Shown: positions 33,183 to 40,617 of the stretch, piece by piece
Layout of the letters: every line of letters begins with the position of its first letter
Numbering within the stretch: position 1 is the stretch's first letter
Assembly (NCBI GenBank): GCA_963697525.1
Contig: OY969087.1
Span: forward strand, 1,116,001 to 1,180,000
DNA: 64,000 nt
Origin: Bradymonas sp963697525
GTDB taxonomy: Bacteria; Myxococcota_A; Bradymonadia; Bradymonadales; Bradymonadaceae
Direction of reading: 5' to 3'
Notes under the pieces: generated by a model
What the model was told of the DNA's origin: nothing
Database searches by the model: none
What the model saw: the letters and a program-made list of their open reading frames with translations, nothing else
Position numbers and translations under genes: made by a program

Positions 33183-34198
33183 CGGACTCCCCAACATCGG
33201 CGCGCGATCAATTCGTGCGCGGCGATTTTCTCAACGACATCGTCGGTACGACGTCGAGCCTGAGCGAAGTGATGGACCGCGTGGCCCAGGTCGCGCCCAC
33301 CGACATCCCCGTGCTCATCCTCGGTGAAACGGGCACCGGCAAGGAGGTCATCGCCGAGGCGTTGCACGGGGTGTCTTCGCGCAGCGAGGGGCCGATGCTG
33401 CGGGTCAACTGCGGGGCGATTTCGCCGCAGCTCATCGACTCGGAGTTATTCGGCCACGAAAAGGGCAGCTTTACGGGGGCGACCAGCGGCCACCGGGGCT
33501 GGTTCGAGCGCGCCGACGGGGGCACGTTGCTCCTCGACGAGATCGGCGAGCTCGCCCCGTCGGCGCAGGTGCGCCTGCTGCGGGTGCTCCAGCAGGGCGC
33601 CTTCCAGCGCGTCGGCGGCGAGCGCGACGTCTCGGTGGACGTGCGCCTGATCGCGGCGACCCATCGCGACCTGCATTTGATGGTCGAGGAGGGACGCTTT
33701 CGCAAAGACCTGTGGTACCGGCTGTGCGTCTTTCCCATCCGGCTGCCGTCGCTTCGCAGCCGGCGCGAGGACATCCCCCGGCTGGCCGACCACTTCGCCA
33801 GGCTCGCCTGCGAGCGGCTAGGCGCGCCGGCGCGCACCCTGAGCGCCGAGCAGATCGCGCTGCTCGACGGCTACGATTGGCCGGGCAACGTGCGCGAGCT
33901 GCGCTCGGTGATGGAGCGGGCGGTGATCCTGGGAAACGGGCGCTCACTCCACGTCGCCAAGGCCCTGGGGATGTCGCGCGACACCCACACGCGCCCGAGC
34001 CCGCCCGCGGCCGAACAGCCCGGCGCCTTCGCCACCCTCGAGGAGGCGATGATCGGCCACATCAAACAGGCCCTCGAGCGCACCCGCGGCCAGATCGAGG
34101 GCGACGACGGCGCGGCGCGCCTGCTCGACATCAACCCGCACACGCTTCGCTCGCGCATGCGCAAGCTGGGGATCGACTGGGCGAAATTTCGGGGGTGA
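33179..34198 (+). CDS. Sigma54-dependent activator without receiver domain
   Basis: 339 residues: about 20 leading residues, an AAA+ sigma54-activator domain (about 22-250) and a C-terminal Fis-type helix-turn-helix. The motifs are Walker A GETGTGKE, GSFTGA loop, Walker B LLLDEIGEL, FRKDLWYRL, WPGNVRELRS, and the final DDGAARLLDINPHTLRSRMRKL. With no N-terminal receiver, GAF or PAS domain it resembles PspF-type activators, which are held in check by a separate protein or by expression level. No such partner is adjacent. The upstream coupled leader ORFs may set its level. It is divergent from the permease gene by 156 bp. Confidence 0.92.
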   Translation: MTDSPTSARDQFVRGDFLNDIVGTTSSLSEVMDRVAQVAPTDIPVLILGETGTGKEVIAEALHGVSSRSEGPMLRVNCGAISPQLIDSELFGHEKGSFTGATSGHRGWFERADGGTLLLDEIGELAPSAQVRLLRVLQQGAFQRVGGERDVSVDVRLIAATHRDLHLMVEEGRFRKDLWYRLCVFPIRLPSLRSRREDIPRLADHFARLACERLGAPARTLSAEQIALLDGYDWPGNVRELRSVMERAVILGNGRSLHVAKALGMSRDTHTRPSPPAAEQPGAFATLEEAMIGHIKQALERTRGQIEGDDGAARLLDINPHTLRSRMRKLGIDWAKFRG

Positions 34199-34217
34199 GG
34201 AACGGCGAACGGCTATC

Positions 34218-34362
34218 TTCACCACAGAGGGCACGGAGGGCACAGAGGACTACCCAAAAAGAGCAAGTGACTCGCGCCGGTTGTGCTCTTCGCGGCCAGC
34301 GCTAGTGGCCTAATTCTTTTGCTTGCTGTTTCCTCTGTGCCCTCTGTGACCTCTGTGGTGAA
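34218..34362. repeat. CACAGAGG-type inverted-repeat element
   Basis: A 145-bp element with perfect 13-bp ends, TTCACCACAGAGG and CCTCTGTGGTGAA, extended by further CACAGAGG units on both arms. The centre is unrelated to the CGCAAAG module. It lies between the activator gene and the acetyltransferase gene and almost reaches the latter's stop. Confidence 0.85.
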
Positions 34363-34366
34363 CAAC

Positions 34367-34915
34367 TCAGGCGTGCGATTGGCGTTCGAGCTGTTGGGGC
34401 ACGTCGATCCAGAAGCGAAGCTTGTGATACTCCATGCCGTCACGCACGACGTCGATGCGGTTTTCGAACTGCCCACCGTTCTTCTCGATGATCTTGCGCG
34501 AGGCGATGTTGTCCGGGTCGCAGGTCAGCAGGACCCGGTCGAGGCCGGCGTCGTGGGCCTTTTGGAGGCCGAGTTCGAGGATCTTGGTCCCGTAGCCCAT
34601 CTGGCGACGGCTGGGGCGAATGGAGTAGCCGATATGCCCGCCGACCTCGAGCAGGTGGTCGTTGAGCTTGTGGCGAAGCTCGAGGCGCCCGATGTACTCG
34701 CCGTCGTCGACCAACCAGAAGATCGTCTCGGGCACGCGGTAGACCACGATATTCTCGGGGTGGATGCGCTGGCGCTCGTCGTCGATATGCGCCCGAAAAT
34801 TCGACTGAAGCTCGTCCACGTTATGGTAGGTGTAGCGGCCCTCGCGCTGGAATTCGCGGATGGCCTGCAGGTAGCTCTTTTTAAACCGGGTCGTGGGGCG
34901 TACGAGTTCGAGCAT
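34367..34915 (-). CDS. GNAT-family N-acetyltransferase
   Basis: About 182 residues of the GNAT fold. Motif A with the acetyl-CoA pyrophosphate loop is IGYSIRPSRRQMGYGTKILELGL (R-x-x-G-x-G/A), preceded by the beta-4 strand YIGRLELRHKLN. The later strand and helix are RVLLTCDPDNIASRKIIEKNGG (the N-x-A-S-x-x-x-I-E-K-x-G motif). This is the layout of RimJ/RimL-like and small-molecule acetyltransferases; the substrate is not predictable. The ATG at 34915 is preferred over an upstream TTG at 34948. The gene is isolated between two inverted-repeat elements. Confidence 0.88.
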   Translation of the reverse strand: MLELVRPTTRFKKSYLQAIREFQREGRYTYHNVDELQSNFRAHIDDERQRIHPENIVVYRVPETIFWLVDDGEYIGRLELRHKLNDHLLEVGGHIGYSIRPSRRQMGYGTKILELGLQKAHDAGLDRVLLTCDPDNIASRKIIEKNGGQFENRIDVVRDGMEYHKLRFWIDVPQQLERQSHA

Positions 34916-35019
34916 GGTCGACGTCGTGGTCGAGGGGGCGTGGACCAACTATCCATAATTTCGACGCCGCCGCGGCGCAAGTCCACATCGTCTTGAAGAC
35001 AGGACGTGGGTCGTGGATG

Positions 35020-35247
35020 GTTTGTGAGAGCGTGAAGGTAGCACTCGGCGGACAACGCCTCGTGCAACCCTCACCCAAATAGGCCAAGCAAACGACGCTT
35101 GGCGCGCTTCGCTTCAACGGCACGAATCGCGACGTTGTTCGAGGCGCCGTTGTACGAGCGCCGCGCCGCGTGCCGTATGCGCGGCCTATGTAGGTGAGGG
35201 TTGCGTGAGGCGCCTTTGCCGAGCGCTACCTTCACGTGTCTCCAAAC
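35020..35247. repeat. Inverted-repeat (MITE-like) element with 53-bp arms
   Basis: Arms at 35032-35085 and 35183-35235 match at about 80 percent. They start GTGAAGGTAGC, share GCAACCCTCACC and end ATAGGCC. Weaker matching (GTTT...AAAC) continues out to about 35020 and 35247. The inner 97 bp contain a further short stem AACGGC/GCCGTT. It fills most of the gap between the acetyltransferase and helicase genes; no gene is seen there. Confidence 0.75.
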
Positions 35248-35270
35248 AACCACCGAATTCGTTGATCTCA

Positions 35271-37739
35271 TCAAACCACGAACGCCAGGCGGCCCAGGAG
35301 TTGCGAGACGGCCGTCTTGATCTCGCCGCGGCTCTCGTGGGGCGGGCCCACGCACGAGGGGCAGCCGCGCTCGCAGTCGCAGTCGGCGATGAGCTCGCGG
35401 GCCATCGTGACGAAGTCGCGGTGGTTGTCGAACAGCCCCTCGCCGAAGCCGACGCCGCCGGGATATTTGTCGTAAATGAAGATCGTGGGGTCGTAGAGGA
35501 CCGGGCCGATGCGCCCGGTCTGCATCTCGTGGTGCGCGACGCCGGCGACCTCCTCGCCGGCGGGGATGTCCTCGCTGCCAAAGCTGTGGCTCTGGCCCTG
35601 GGCGTCGCGAAGGGTGAGTCCGTCGAAGCCCTCCGTGAGCCAGCGGTCGTCGGCGACCGAGCCGATGCACAGGTCGAGGTCGCGCGGGTCGCACATCAGC
35701 CGCAGGCTGGCGGCGGTTTTGAGCACCTTGCCGGCCCCGTTGACCACCCGCGCCCAGCGCTCGGGGTCGTCGGACAGATCCGGGAAGTGGTCGGTGGGAA
35801 GCTCCAGCCAGTAGGCCATGGTGTGCAGGTCGAGCTCGGGCAGGTTGATCTCGCCGTAGCCGATATTCTCGCCGGTGCCGAATTTGATCTTCTTGTAGCC
35901 CACGAAGCGGTCGGTCACGCGCACCTCGCCAAAACCGATGCGCCCCGGGGCGGCGTCGCGCTCCTTGAACACGTCGAGCACGTGCACCGAGGCGTAGTGC
36001 ATGGCGGTGGTGTAGTAGCCGTCGTCGCTTCGGCGCACGTAGGCGCGCCGCTCGTCGTAGTCCAGCCGCTCGACGCGGTAGGGCTCGCCGGAGATCTGGT
36101 AGACCGCGTTGGGGTACAGCGCAGTGTGCGCCCCCTCGAAGTCCACCTCGGCGACCACGTTGGGCTGCTGGTGGGTGATGTCGACGACGACGAAGTTCTC
36201 CTCGGCGATGTTGCGCAGGTTGATCTCGCTGGCCGGGTAGGTCTGGTCGGCCCACTTCCAGCGCCCGTCGACCTGCTGGACCATGTGGGTCTCGGCCTCC
36301 AAAAACTCCAGGGCCTCCTGGGTCTCGGTGGGCGACAGGTCCCCGAAGCCCTCGCCGACCTTGAAGCCGAGCTCGTAGCAGGCACATTTGAGGTGCTCGA
36401 CGGCGATGAGCAGGTTTCTGGGGTCGATGCGCGCCTCTTCGGGCGACTGGCCGATGAAGTACTCCGGGTGCTGGATGATGAATTGGTCGACCGGGCTATC
36501 GCCGGCGACCACCACCGCCAGGCTGGTCCCCCCGGAGCGCCCGGCGCGGCCAATTTGCTGCCAGGTCGACGCCACCGAGCCCGGGTAGCCCGCCAGGATG
36601 CACACATCCAGGCTGCCGATGTCGATGCCCAGCTCCAGGGCGTTGGTGGAGACCACCCCCAACAGGTAGCCCTCGCGAAGCCCGCGCTCGATGGAGCGGC
36701 GCAGGTCCGGCAGGTAGCCGCCGCGGTAGCTGGCGATGCGGTCCTGCAGGTTCTTGTTGCCGCGCTGGCGTTTGAGGCGGTCTTTGAGCCGGTGGACGAC
36801 CACCTCCACCGACTGGCGGCTGCGCGCGAAGATGATCGTGCCGCAGCCGCCGCCGATGGTCTTTTTGGCCACCCGCTCGGCGGCGGTCAGCGGGCTCTGC
36901 CGGCGCATCTGCTGGGGGTCGACGATGGGCGGGTTGAAGAAGCACACGTAGCGCTCGGAGGCGGGCGCGCCGTTTTGGTCGACCAGCTCGAAGGGCCGGT
37001 CGGCCAGCGTGTTCGCCAGCTCCTTGGGGTTGGCGATGGTGGCGCTGGTGGCCACGAAGGTGGGCCGGGCGCCGTAGTGGTCGCATACCCGCCCCAGCCG
37101 GCGCATCACGTTGGCGACGTGGCTGCCGAACACCCCCCGGTAGGTGTGGATCTCGTCGATGACCACGTACTCCAGGCTGCGAAAGAAGTTTGCCCACTTT
37201 TCGTGGTGGGGCAAAATGCCGGCGTGGAGCATGTCCGGGTTGGTCACCACCAGCCGGCCGTTTCGCCGAATGCGCCGGCGCACGTCCGGGGGCGTGTCGC
37301 CGTCGTAGACCTGCGCCTCCCAGGCGCCCTGCGAGCCCGGCGCCGCCCCCAGGAGTTGATTGAGCTCGGCGGTCTGGTCCTGGCTGAGCGCCTTGGTCGG
37401 AAACAGATACAGCGCGCTGGCGTTGCGGTACATCGCGTCGAGCACCGGCAGGTTGTAGCACAGGCTCTTGCCGCTGGCCGTCGGGGTGACCACGACCACG
37501 TCGCGTTTGGCCAGGGCGTGGCCGATGGCCTGGGCCTGGTGGCTGTACAACCGGTCGATGCCGCGCTTTCGCAGCATCTGCTGCAGGCCGGGGTTAAGCG
37601 CGTCTGGAAACTCCGCGTACGTCGCCTCCCGGCGCGGGATATGCTCGATGGAGGTCATGTGCCGGCCGGCGCCCTTGCCCCTTTTCCAGCCGGAGATCAA
37701 CTCCTGAAGCTCGCCCTGTGGTGTATTGATGTTGCGCAT
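35271..37739 (-). CDS. MrfA/YprA-like DEAD-box helicase with DUF1998
   Basis: A 822-residue superfamily 2 helicase. The RecA1 motifs are SHQAQAI (Q-like), PTASGKS (Walker A), VIDEIHTYRG (DEIH box) and ATSATI. The RecA2 motifs are STNALELGIDIGSLD and QQIGRAGR. The C-terminal DUF1998 region has a Cys cluster CDCERGCPSCVG, as in MrfA, where it binds zinc. In Bacillus subtilis MrfA (YprA) works with the nuclease MrfB (YprB) in repair of mitomycin-type lesions. The MrfB-like gene here is at 2591-3898, so the pair is split. It is transcribed alone from the repeat-rich gap at 37.74-38.6 kb. Confidence 0.88.
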   Translation of the reverse strand: MRNINTPQGELQELISGWKRGKGAGRHMTSIEHIPRREATYAEFPDALNPGLQQMLRKRGIDRLYSHQAQAIGHALAKRDVVVVTPTASGKSLCYNLPVLDAMYRNASALYLFPTKALSQDQTAELNQLLGAAPGSQGAWEAQVYDGDTPPDVRRRIRRNGRLVVTNPDMLHAGILPHHEKWANFFRSLEYVVIDEIHTYRGVFGSHVANVMRRLGRVCDHYGARPTFVATSATIANPKELANTLADRPFELVDQNGAPASERYVCFFNPPIVDPQQMRRQSPLTAAERVAKKTIGGGCGTIIFARSRQSVEVVVHRLKDRLKRQRGNKNLQDRIASYRGGYLPDLRRSIERGLREGYLLGVVSTNALELGIDIGSLDVCILAGYPGSVASTWQQIGRAGRSGGTSLAVVVAGDSPVDQFIIQHPEYFIGQSPEEARIDPRNLLIAVEHLKCACYELGFKVGEGFGDLSPTETQEALEFLEAETHMVQQVDGRWKWADQTYPASEINLRNIAEENFVVVDITHQQPNVVAEVDFEGAHTALYPNAVYQISGEPYRVERLDYDERRAYVRRSDDGYYTTAMHYASVHVLDVFKERDAAPGRIGFGEVRVTDRFVGYKKIKFGTGENIGYGEINLPELDLHTMAYWLELPTDHFPDLSDDPERWARVVNGAGKVLKTAASLRLMCDPRDLDLCIGSVADDRWLTEGFDGLTLRDAQGQSHSFGSEDIPAGEEVAGVAHHEMQTGRIGPVLYDPTIFIYDKYPGGVGFGEGLFDNHRDFVTMARELIADCDCERGCPSCVGPPHESRGEIKTAVSQLLGRLAFVV

Positions 37740-37806
37740 CGTGCGTCTCTGGCGGTATGGAGAATTCAGCGCATTATCGCACGCTTACTGAATGGTTGTA
37801 CAGGTG

Positions 37807-37950
37807 TTCTTGAAGCGGGGCGTGTTGCCTTTTATATGCTTCGGATGGCTGAGGAGCTTTTGAGTGGATGTGGTGTTCTTGTTCTTGAAGCGGGGCGTGT
37901 TGCCTTTTGTGCGCATCGGATGGCTGAGGAGCCTTTGAGTGGATGCGGTG
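37807..37950. repeat. Tandem duplication, about 70-bp unit x2
   Basis: Units start at 37807 and 37882 (period 75) and share TTCTTGAAGCGGGGCGTGTT and GGATGGCTGAGGAGC; about 90 percent identical. Followed by GTTCTTGGTTCTTGG. No coding potential is evident. Confidence 0.8.
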
Positions 37951-38077
37951 TTCTTGGTTCTTGGTTCTTGGGGTCGGCTTTTGTGGCGCGTCGCTCGTTT
38001 GGGGCTGCGAGGGCCTTCGCGAGTCATCGCCGTGGGATCGAGCCGCACTCCCCGGAGGGCAAGAACCAAGAACCAAG

Positions 38078-38238
38078 AACCAAGAACCCCACGTCTGGCC
38101 GCCCTTCGCAACAACCGGCCAGCCACAACCACGCAGCGACGTCGCGAACAGGCAACCAAGAACCAAGAACCCCACGTCTGGCCGCCCTTCGCAACAACCG
38201 GCCAGCCACAACCACGCAGAGACGTCGCGAACAGGCAA
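38078..38238. repeat. Tandem duplication, 83-bp unit x2
   Basis: Units start at 38078 and 38161, nearly identical (one difference, C/A at the GCAGNGACGTCG position). Each begins with CCAAGAA heptamers, which are complementary to the TTCTTGG heptamers at 37950-37970. The roughly 100-bp segment between them could be bracketed by a stem. Non-coding. Confidence 0.85.
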
Positions 38239-38294
38239 TCATTTGCCAGTAATGAACGGGCCCCAACAACGCAGATGCGTAGCAAATCAAGAAC

Positions 38295-38327
38295 AAAAAA
38301 ACGCCCCCGGGATTGCTCCCAGGGGCG
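38295..38327 (-). terminator. Intrinsic terminator of the minus-strand RNA
   Basis: On the minus strand an 11-pair stem (38317-38327 with 38302-38312, loop of 4, one G-U pair) is followed by seven T residues (38301-38295). This is textbook rho-independent form and points away from the helicase gene's own promoter region. Confidence 0.8.
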
Positions 38328-38515
38328 CGCAGTCACCGTCGGGGGGAGGTGGCTCAGTGACTGCTAAAAACCTCGCACAAGGCGAGGTGCATCTACTCGG
38401 GGGGAAGCAGATGCAAAGTCGGCCGCCCATTGCTTGGGGGAGAATGAACGACCTACATGAGGAGAAACACCTAGGGTAGCTCGGGGGAAAACCACCCTAA
38501 TCACCTCAGCTAATG
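38295..38515 (-). ncRNA. Probable multi-hairpin small RNA with C-rich loops
   Basis: Read on the minus strand, the segment folds into successive hairpins presenting UCCCCC(C)-type loops. Stem 1 is 38472-38477/38494-38499, stem 2 38428-38431/38443-38446, stem 3 38389-38414, stem 4 38329-38336/38357-38364. A terminator-like stem with a U-run (38366-38388) lies between stems 3 and 4, and a strong intrinsic terminator closes it (38295-38327). Four stem positions are G-U pairs on the minus strand but A-C mismatches on the plus strand, which fixes orientation. The promoter is uncertain (TTGACG at 38542-38547, weak -10). No family known to me matches. It is divergent from the Cys-rich gene. Confidence 0.6.
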
Positions 38516-38551
38516 GAATACTTACAGCAGCTATTCCGCATCGTCAACACA

Positions 38552-38574
38552 TTAACGTCAAAAATTTACGTTAA
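38552..38574. promoter_or_regulatory. Operator-like dyad TTAACGT-N9-ACGTTAA
   Basis: Perfect 7-bp inverted repeat with an AT-rich 9-bp spacer, located between the putative start of the minus-strand RNA and the Cys-rich gene. A TTGACG hexamer on the minus strand overlaps it (38556-38561). It is AT-rich against a GC-rich background, so it may bind a shared regulator. Confidence 0.45.
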
Positions 38575-38609
38575 AGCGGAAGTCTTTTTCGCATATAAGG
38601 GATCAATTG

Positions 38610-39053
38610 ATGGCCGAAGAAATTCCTCTGACAAAAGCTGGCTTCGAGCGCGCGCTGCGCGACCTGGTCAAGGACGCCAAATCCAGCCGCGAAAATCCCG
38701 GCTCCTACAAGTGCGACGGCTCCCAGCGCTGCTACGGATGCATGTTCACCACCGACAGCGTGGACTGCTTCGGCTGCACCTATTGCGCCGACTGCGAGCG
38801 CTGCAGCGAGTGCACCCACTGCCACCGCTGCGAGGGCTGCCACGGGTGCAGCTACTGCGTCGACTCGGTCAACTGCTCGGATTCGTCCTACCTGGTGATG
38901 AGCGAGGACTGCGCGGAGTGCGTGTTCTGCTTCGGGTGTGTGGGGCTGGCCAAAAAGGAGTTCCACATCCTCAACCAGAAGTTTCGCCGCGACGAATACT
39001 TCAAGAAGCTCGAGGTGCTCGAGGAGGAGCTCGGCCTCAAACGCCGCCGGTGA
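38610..39053 (+). CDS. Cysteine-rich protein, Cys at every third residue
   Basis: 147 residues with 19 cysteines between about residues 33 and 111. In the core eleven cysteines follow one another as C-x-x-C-x-x-C without a break (CFGCTYCADCERCSECTHC and onward). The N-terminal 30 and C-terminal 35 residues are ordinary and charged, ending in LGLKRRR. The shape (SYLVMSEDC, CFGCVGLAKKEFHILN) matches a family often labelled CaiB/BaiF-like in databases, a label I regard as unsupported. Metal or cluster binding, or a solenoid with a cysteine ladder, are both possible. AAGGGA lies 8 bases before the ATG. Cytoplasmic, no signal peptide. Confidence 0.8.
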   Translation: MAEEIPLTKAGFERALRDLVKDAKSSRENPGSYKCDGSQRCYGCMFTTDSVDCFGCTYCADCERCSECTHCHRCEGCHGCSYCVDSVNCSDSSYLVMSEDCAECVFCFGCVGLAKKEFHILNQKFRRDEYFKKLEVLEEELGLKRRR

Positions 39054-39059
39054 GCGTCG

Positions 39060-39596
39060 CTATTTGGCGTGTTTGGGCCGAAACGGCACGACCACGTCCG
39101 GGTCGCATTGGATGCGCGGCCCCTCGAGCAGCTCGACGGTGTAGGGGATGACCTCGAAGAGCTCGTCCAAGATCTCGGCGACCGCCTTGGGATTGCCGGG
39201 CAGGTTGACGATGAGCGACAGCCCGCGCACCACGCCCACCTGGCGCGACAAGATGGCGGTGGGCACGTATTGCAGGCTGATGGCGCGCATCTTTTCGCCG
39301 AAGCCGTCGAGCACCTTGTCGGCGACCTCGACGGTGGCGTCGGGAGTGACGTCGCGCGGGGCGGGGCCGGTGCCGCCGGTGGTGAGCACGAGCTGGCAGC
39401 CCTGCTCGTCGACCAGCTCGACGAGGGTCTCGGCGATGAGGTCGTAGTCGTCCGGGATGAGGCGAAACTCCTCGGTCCACTGCGAGACCAGCGCCTTTTC
39501 CAGCCACTGACGAATCGCCGGGCCGCCCCGGTCCTCGTACTCCCCACGAGACGCCCGGTCGCTCACCGTCACAATACCGATCTTCAACTCCGCCAT
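39060..39596 (-). CDS. mog: MogA-type molybdopterin adenylyltransferase
   Basis: About 178 residues of the MogA/MoaB fold, which adenylylates molybdopterin during molybdenum-cofactor synthesis. It begins LKIGIVTVSDRASRGEYEDRGG. The substrate loop is LTTGGTGPAPRDVTPDAT, and SLIVNLPGNPKAV follows, all conserved. The acidic positions expected for activity (Asp in SDR, Asp in PRDVTPD) are present. ATG 39596 has GGAGGTG upstream and is preferred over an earlier ATG. No other moa or moe gene is in the window. It lies downstream of the Smr-domain gene on the same strand, with octamer repeats between. Confidence 0.9.
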   Translation of the reverse strand: MAELKIGIVTVSDRASRGEYEDRGGPAIRQWLEKALVSQWTEEFRLIPDDYDLIAETLVELVDEQGCQLVLTTGGTGPAPRDVTPDATVEVADKVLDGFGEKMRAISLQYVPTAILSRQVGVVRGLSLIVNLPGNPKAVAEILDELFEVIPYTVELLEGPRIQCDPDVVVPFRPKHAK

Positions 39597-39626
39597 CTCA
39601 CTCACCTCCGCGCCTACGCTCAATTA

Positions 39627-39650
39627 CTCGATCACTCACTCACTCGATCC
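39627..39650. repeat. Octamer repeat ACTCGATC/ACTCACTC x3
   Basis: Three 8-bp units overlap the last codons and stop of the Smr-domain gene and lie just upstream of the mogA ribosome binding site. A degenerate run of the same family occurs at about 40588-40620, upstream of the Smr gene and over the next gene's stop. Confidence 0.75.
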
Positions 39651-40547
39651 TTTCCTCTCCAACTCCACAAGCAGGCTTCCATAGTCCCCGCCGGCGTTGA
39701 CCTCGGGCACGTAGCCGCGCACGTAGCGAAACCCCGGTCCCTCCAGCCACCGAAGCACCGCCGGTTTGAGCACGGGATCGCCGTCGGAGCGCAGCCCGCG
39801 GCCGTGGATGATGCGCACGAAGCGCACGCGCTCCTTCCACTGCAGGTGCACGAATAGCTCGAGCTGGCGAAGGGCGTCGTCGACGGTGTCGCCGCGCACG
39901 TTGATCTCGGGGGCGTCGTGGCGCCGGGCGCGCTTTTTGTAGCGCTCGAGCAGATCTTTTTGGGCGGCGTCGAGCGGCCCGACGTTGTTGAGCCCGTCGC
40001 CAGATTTGGGAAGCGCCGGGGTGATCAGCCCATCGGGCGACTCGCTGCGATAGGCCGCGCGCCGGGCGGCGTCCTCGGCGGGGTCAGGCATGCTCGGACG
40101 GCGGTATTTGTCGCGGGGAATCCTCTGGTCGACCGGGCCCACCGCCTTTTCGAATATGCGGGCCTCACGGGCCTTGGCGACCTCGGCGCGGGCCTGGTCG
40201 TCGTCGGGTTGCTCGACGGACTCGTCCGCCGCGCGGCGCGCCGCCTGGTCGCGGGTGGCGCGGCTCTGCGGCGAGCCCGGCTGTGTACGCTCGGGAAAAC
40301 TGGGGCCCTTGCCCTCGAATTTGCCGCGATACAGGTCGGTGGGGTCGAGATCGTCGAGCGCGCGGGCGAACAACTCCTCGTCGCTCAGCTCGGAGGGTTG
40401 CTCGGGCGGCTCCAACTCCGGTCGCTCGGCCGGGCGAGGCTTGGCGTCGTCGGCGGAGGGGCGCTCGCTCGGCTCGATGTCGAGGCCTTTGAGCTTGTCG
40501 GCGAGCGCGCCGGCAAAGGGGGACTTCTCTTTCTTCTTATCACTCAT
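39636..40547 (-). CDS. Smr (MutS2 C-terminal-like) domain protein
   Basis: About 303 residues. Residues 1-200 are low-complexity and charged (Glu/Pro/Arg-rich, probably disordered). The C-terminal Smr domain (about 212-300) begins EINVRGDTVDDALRQLELFV and has the nuclease motif FVRIIHGRGLRSDG and a final GSLLVEL. Smr domains nick DNA or cleave RNA; the stand-alone form is often linked to ribosome rescue or recombination control, but the role here is not evident. Starts at ATG 40547; an upstream start at 40589 is possible. The last codons lie in octamer repeats. Confidence 0.85.
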   Translation of the reverse strand: MSDKKKEKSPFAGALADKLKGLDIEPSERPSADDAKPRPAERPELEPPEQPSELSDEELFARALDDLDPTDLYRGKFEGKGPSFPERTQPGSPQSRATRDQAARRAADESVEQPDDDQARAEVAKAREARIFEKAVGPVDQRIPRDKYRRPSMPDPAEDAARRAAYRSESPDGLITPALPKSGDGLNNVGPLDAAQKDLLERYKKRARRHDAPEINVRGDTVDDALRQLELFVHLQWKERVRFVRIIHGRGLRSDGDPVLKPAVLRWLEGPGFRYVRGYVPEVNAGGDYGSLLVELERKGSSE

Positions 40548-40617
40548 GGCGACAAGTGATCGCAGGGTGGAGCCACCGAGTGCCGTCACTCAAGTACTCG
40601 ATCACGCGAGCGCTCGA

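Noticed and set aside
35205..38252. Open frame of about 1000 codons on the plus strand across the helicase gene
   Set aside because: It is antisense to a gene with all helicase motifs. Its translation is Val/Gly/Leu/Arg-rich without domain pattern, and it runs on through non-coding repeats. High GC keeps antisense frames open.
37774..38340. Small overlapping frames in the repeat-rich gap
   Set aside because: They arise from the tandem duplications (same peptide repeated), lack ribosome binding sites and overlap one another in several frames.
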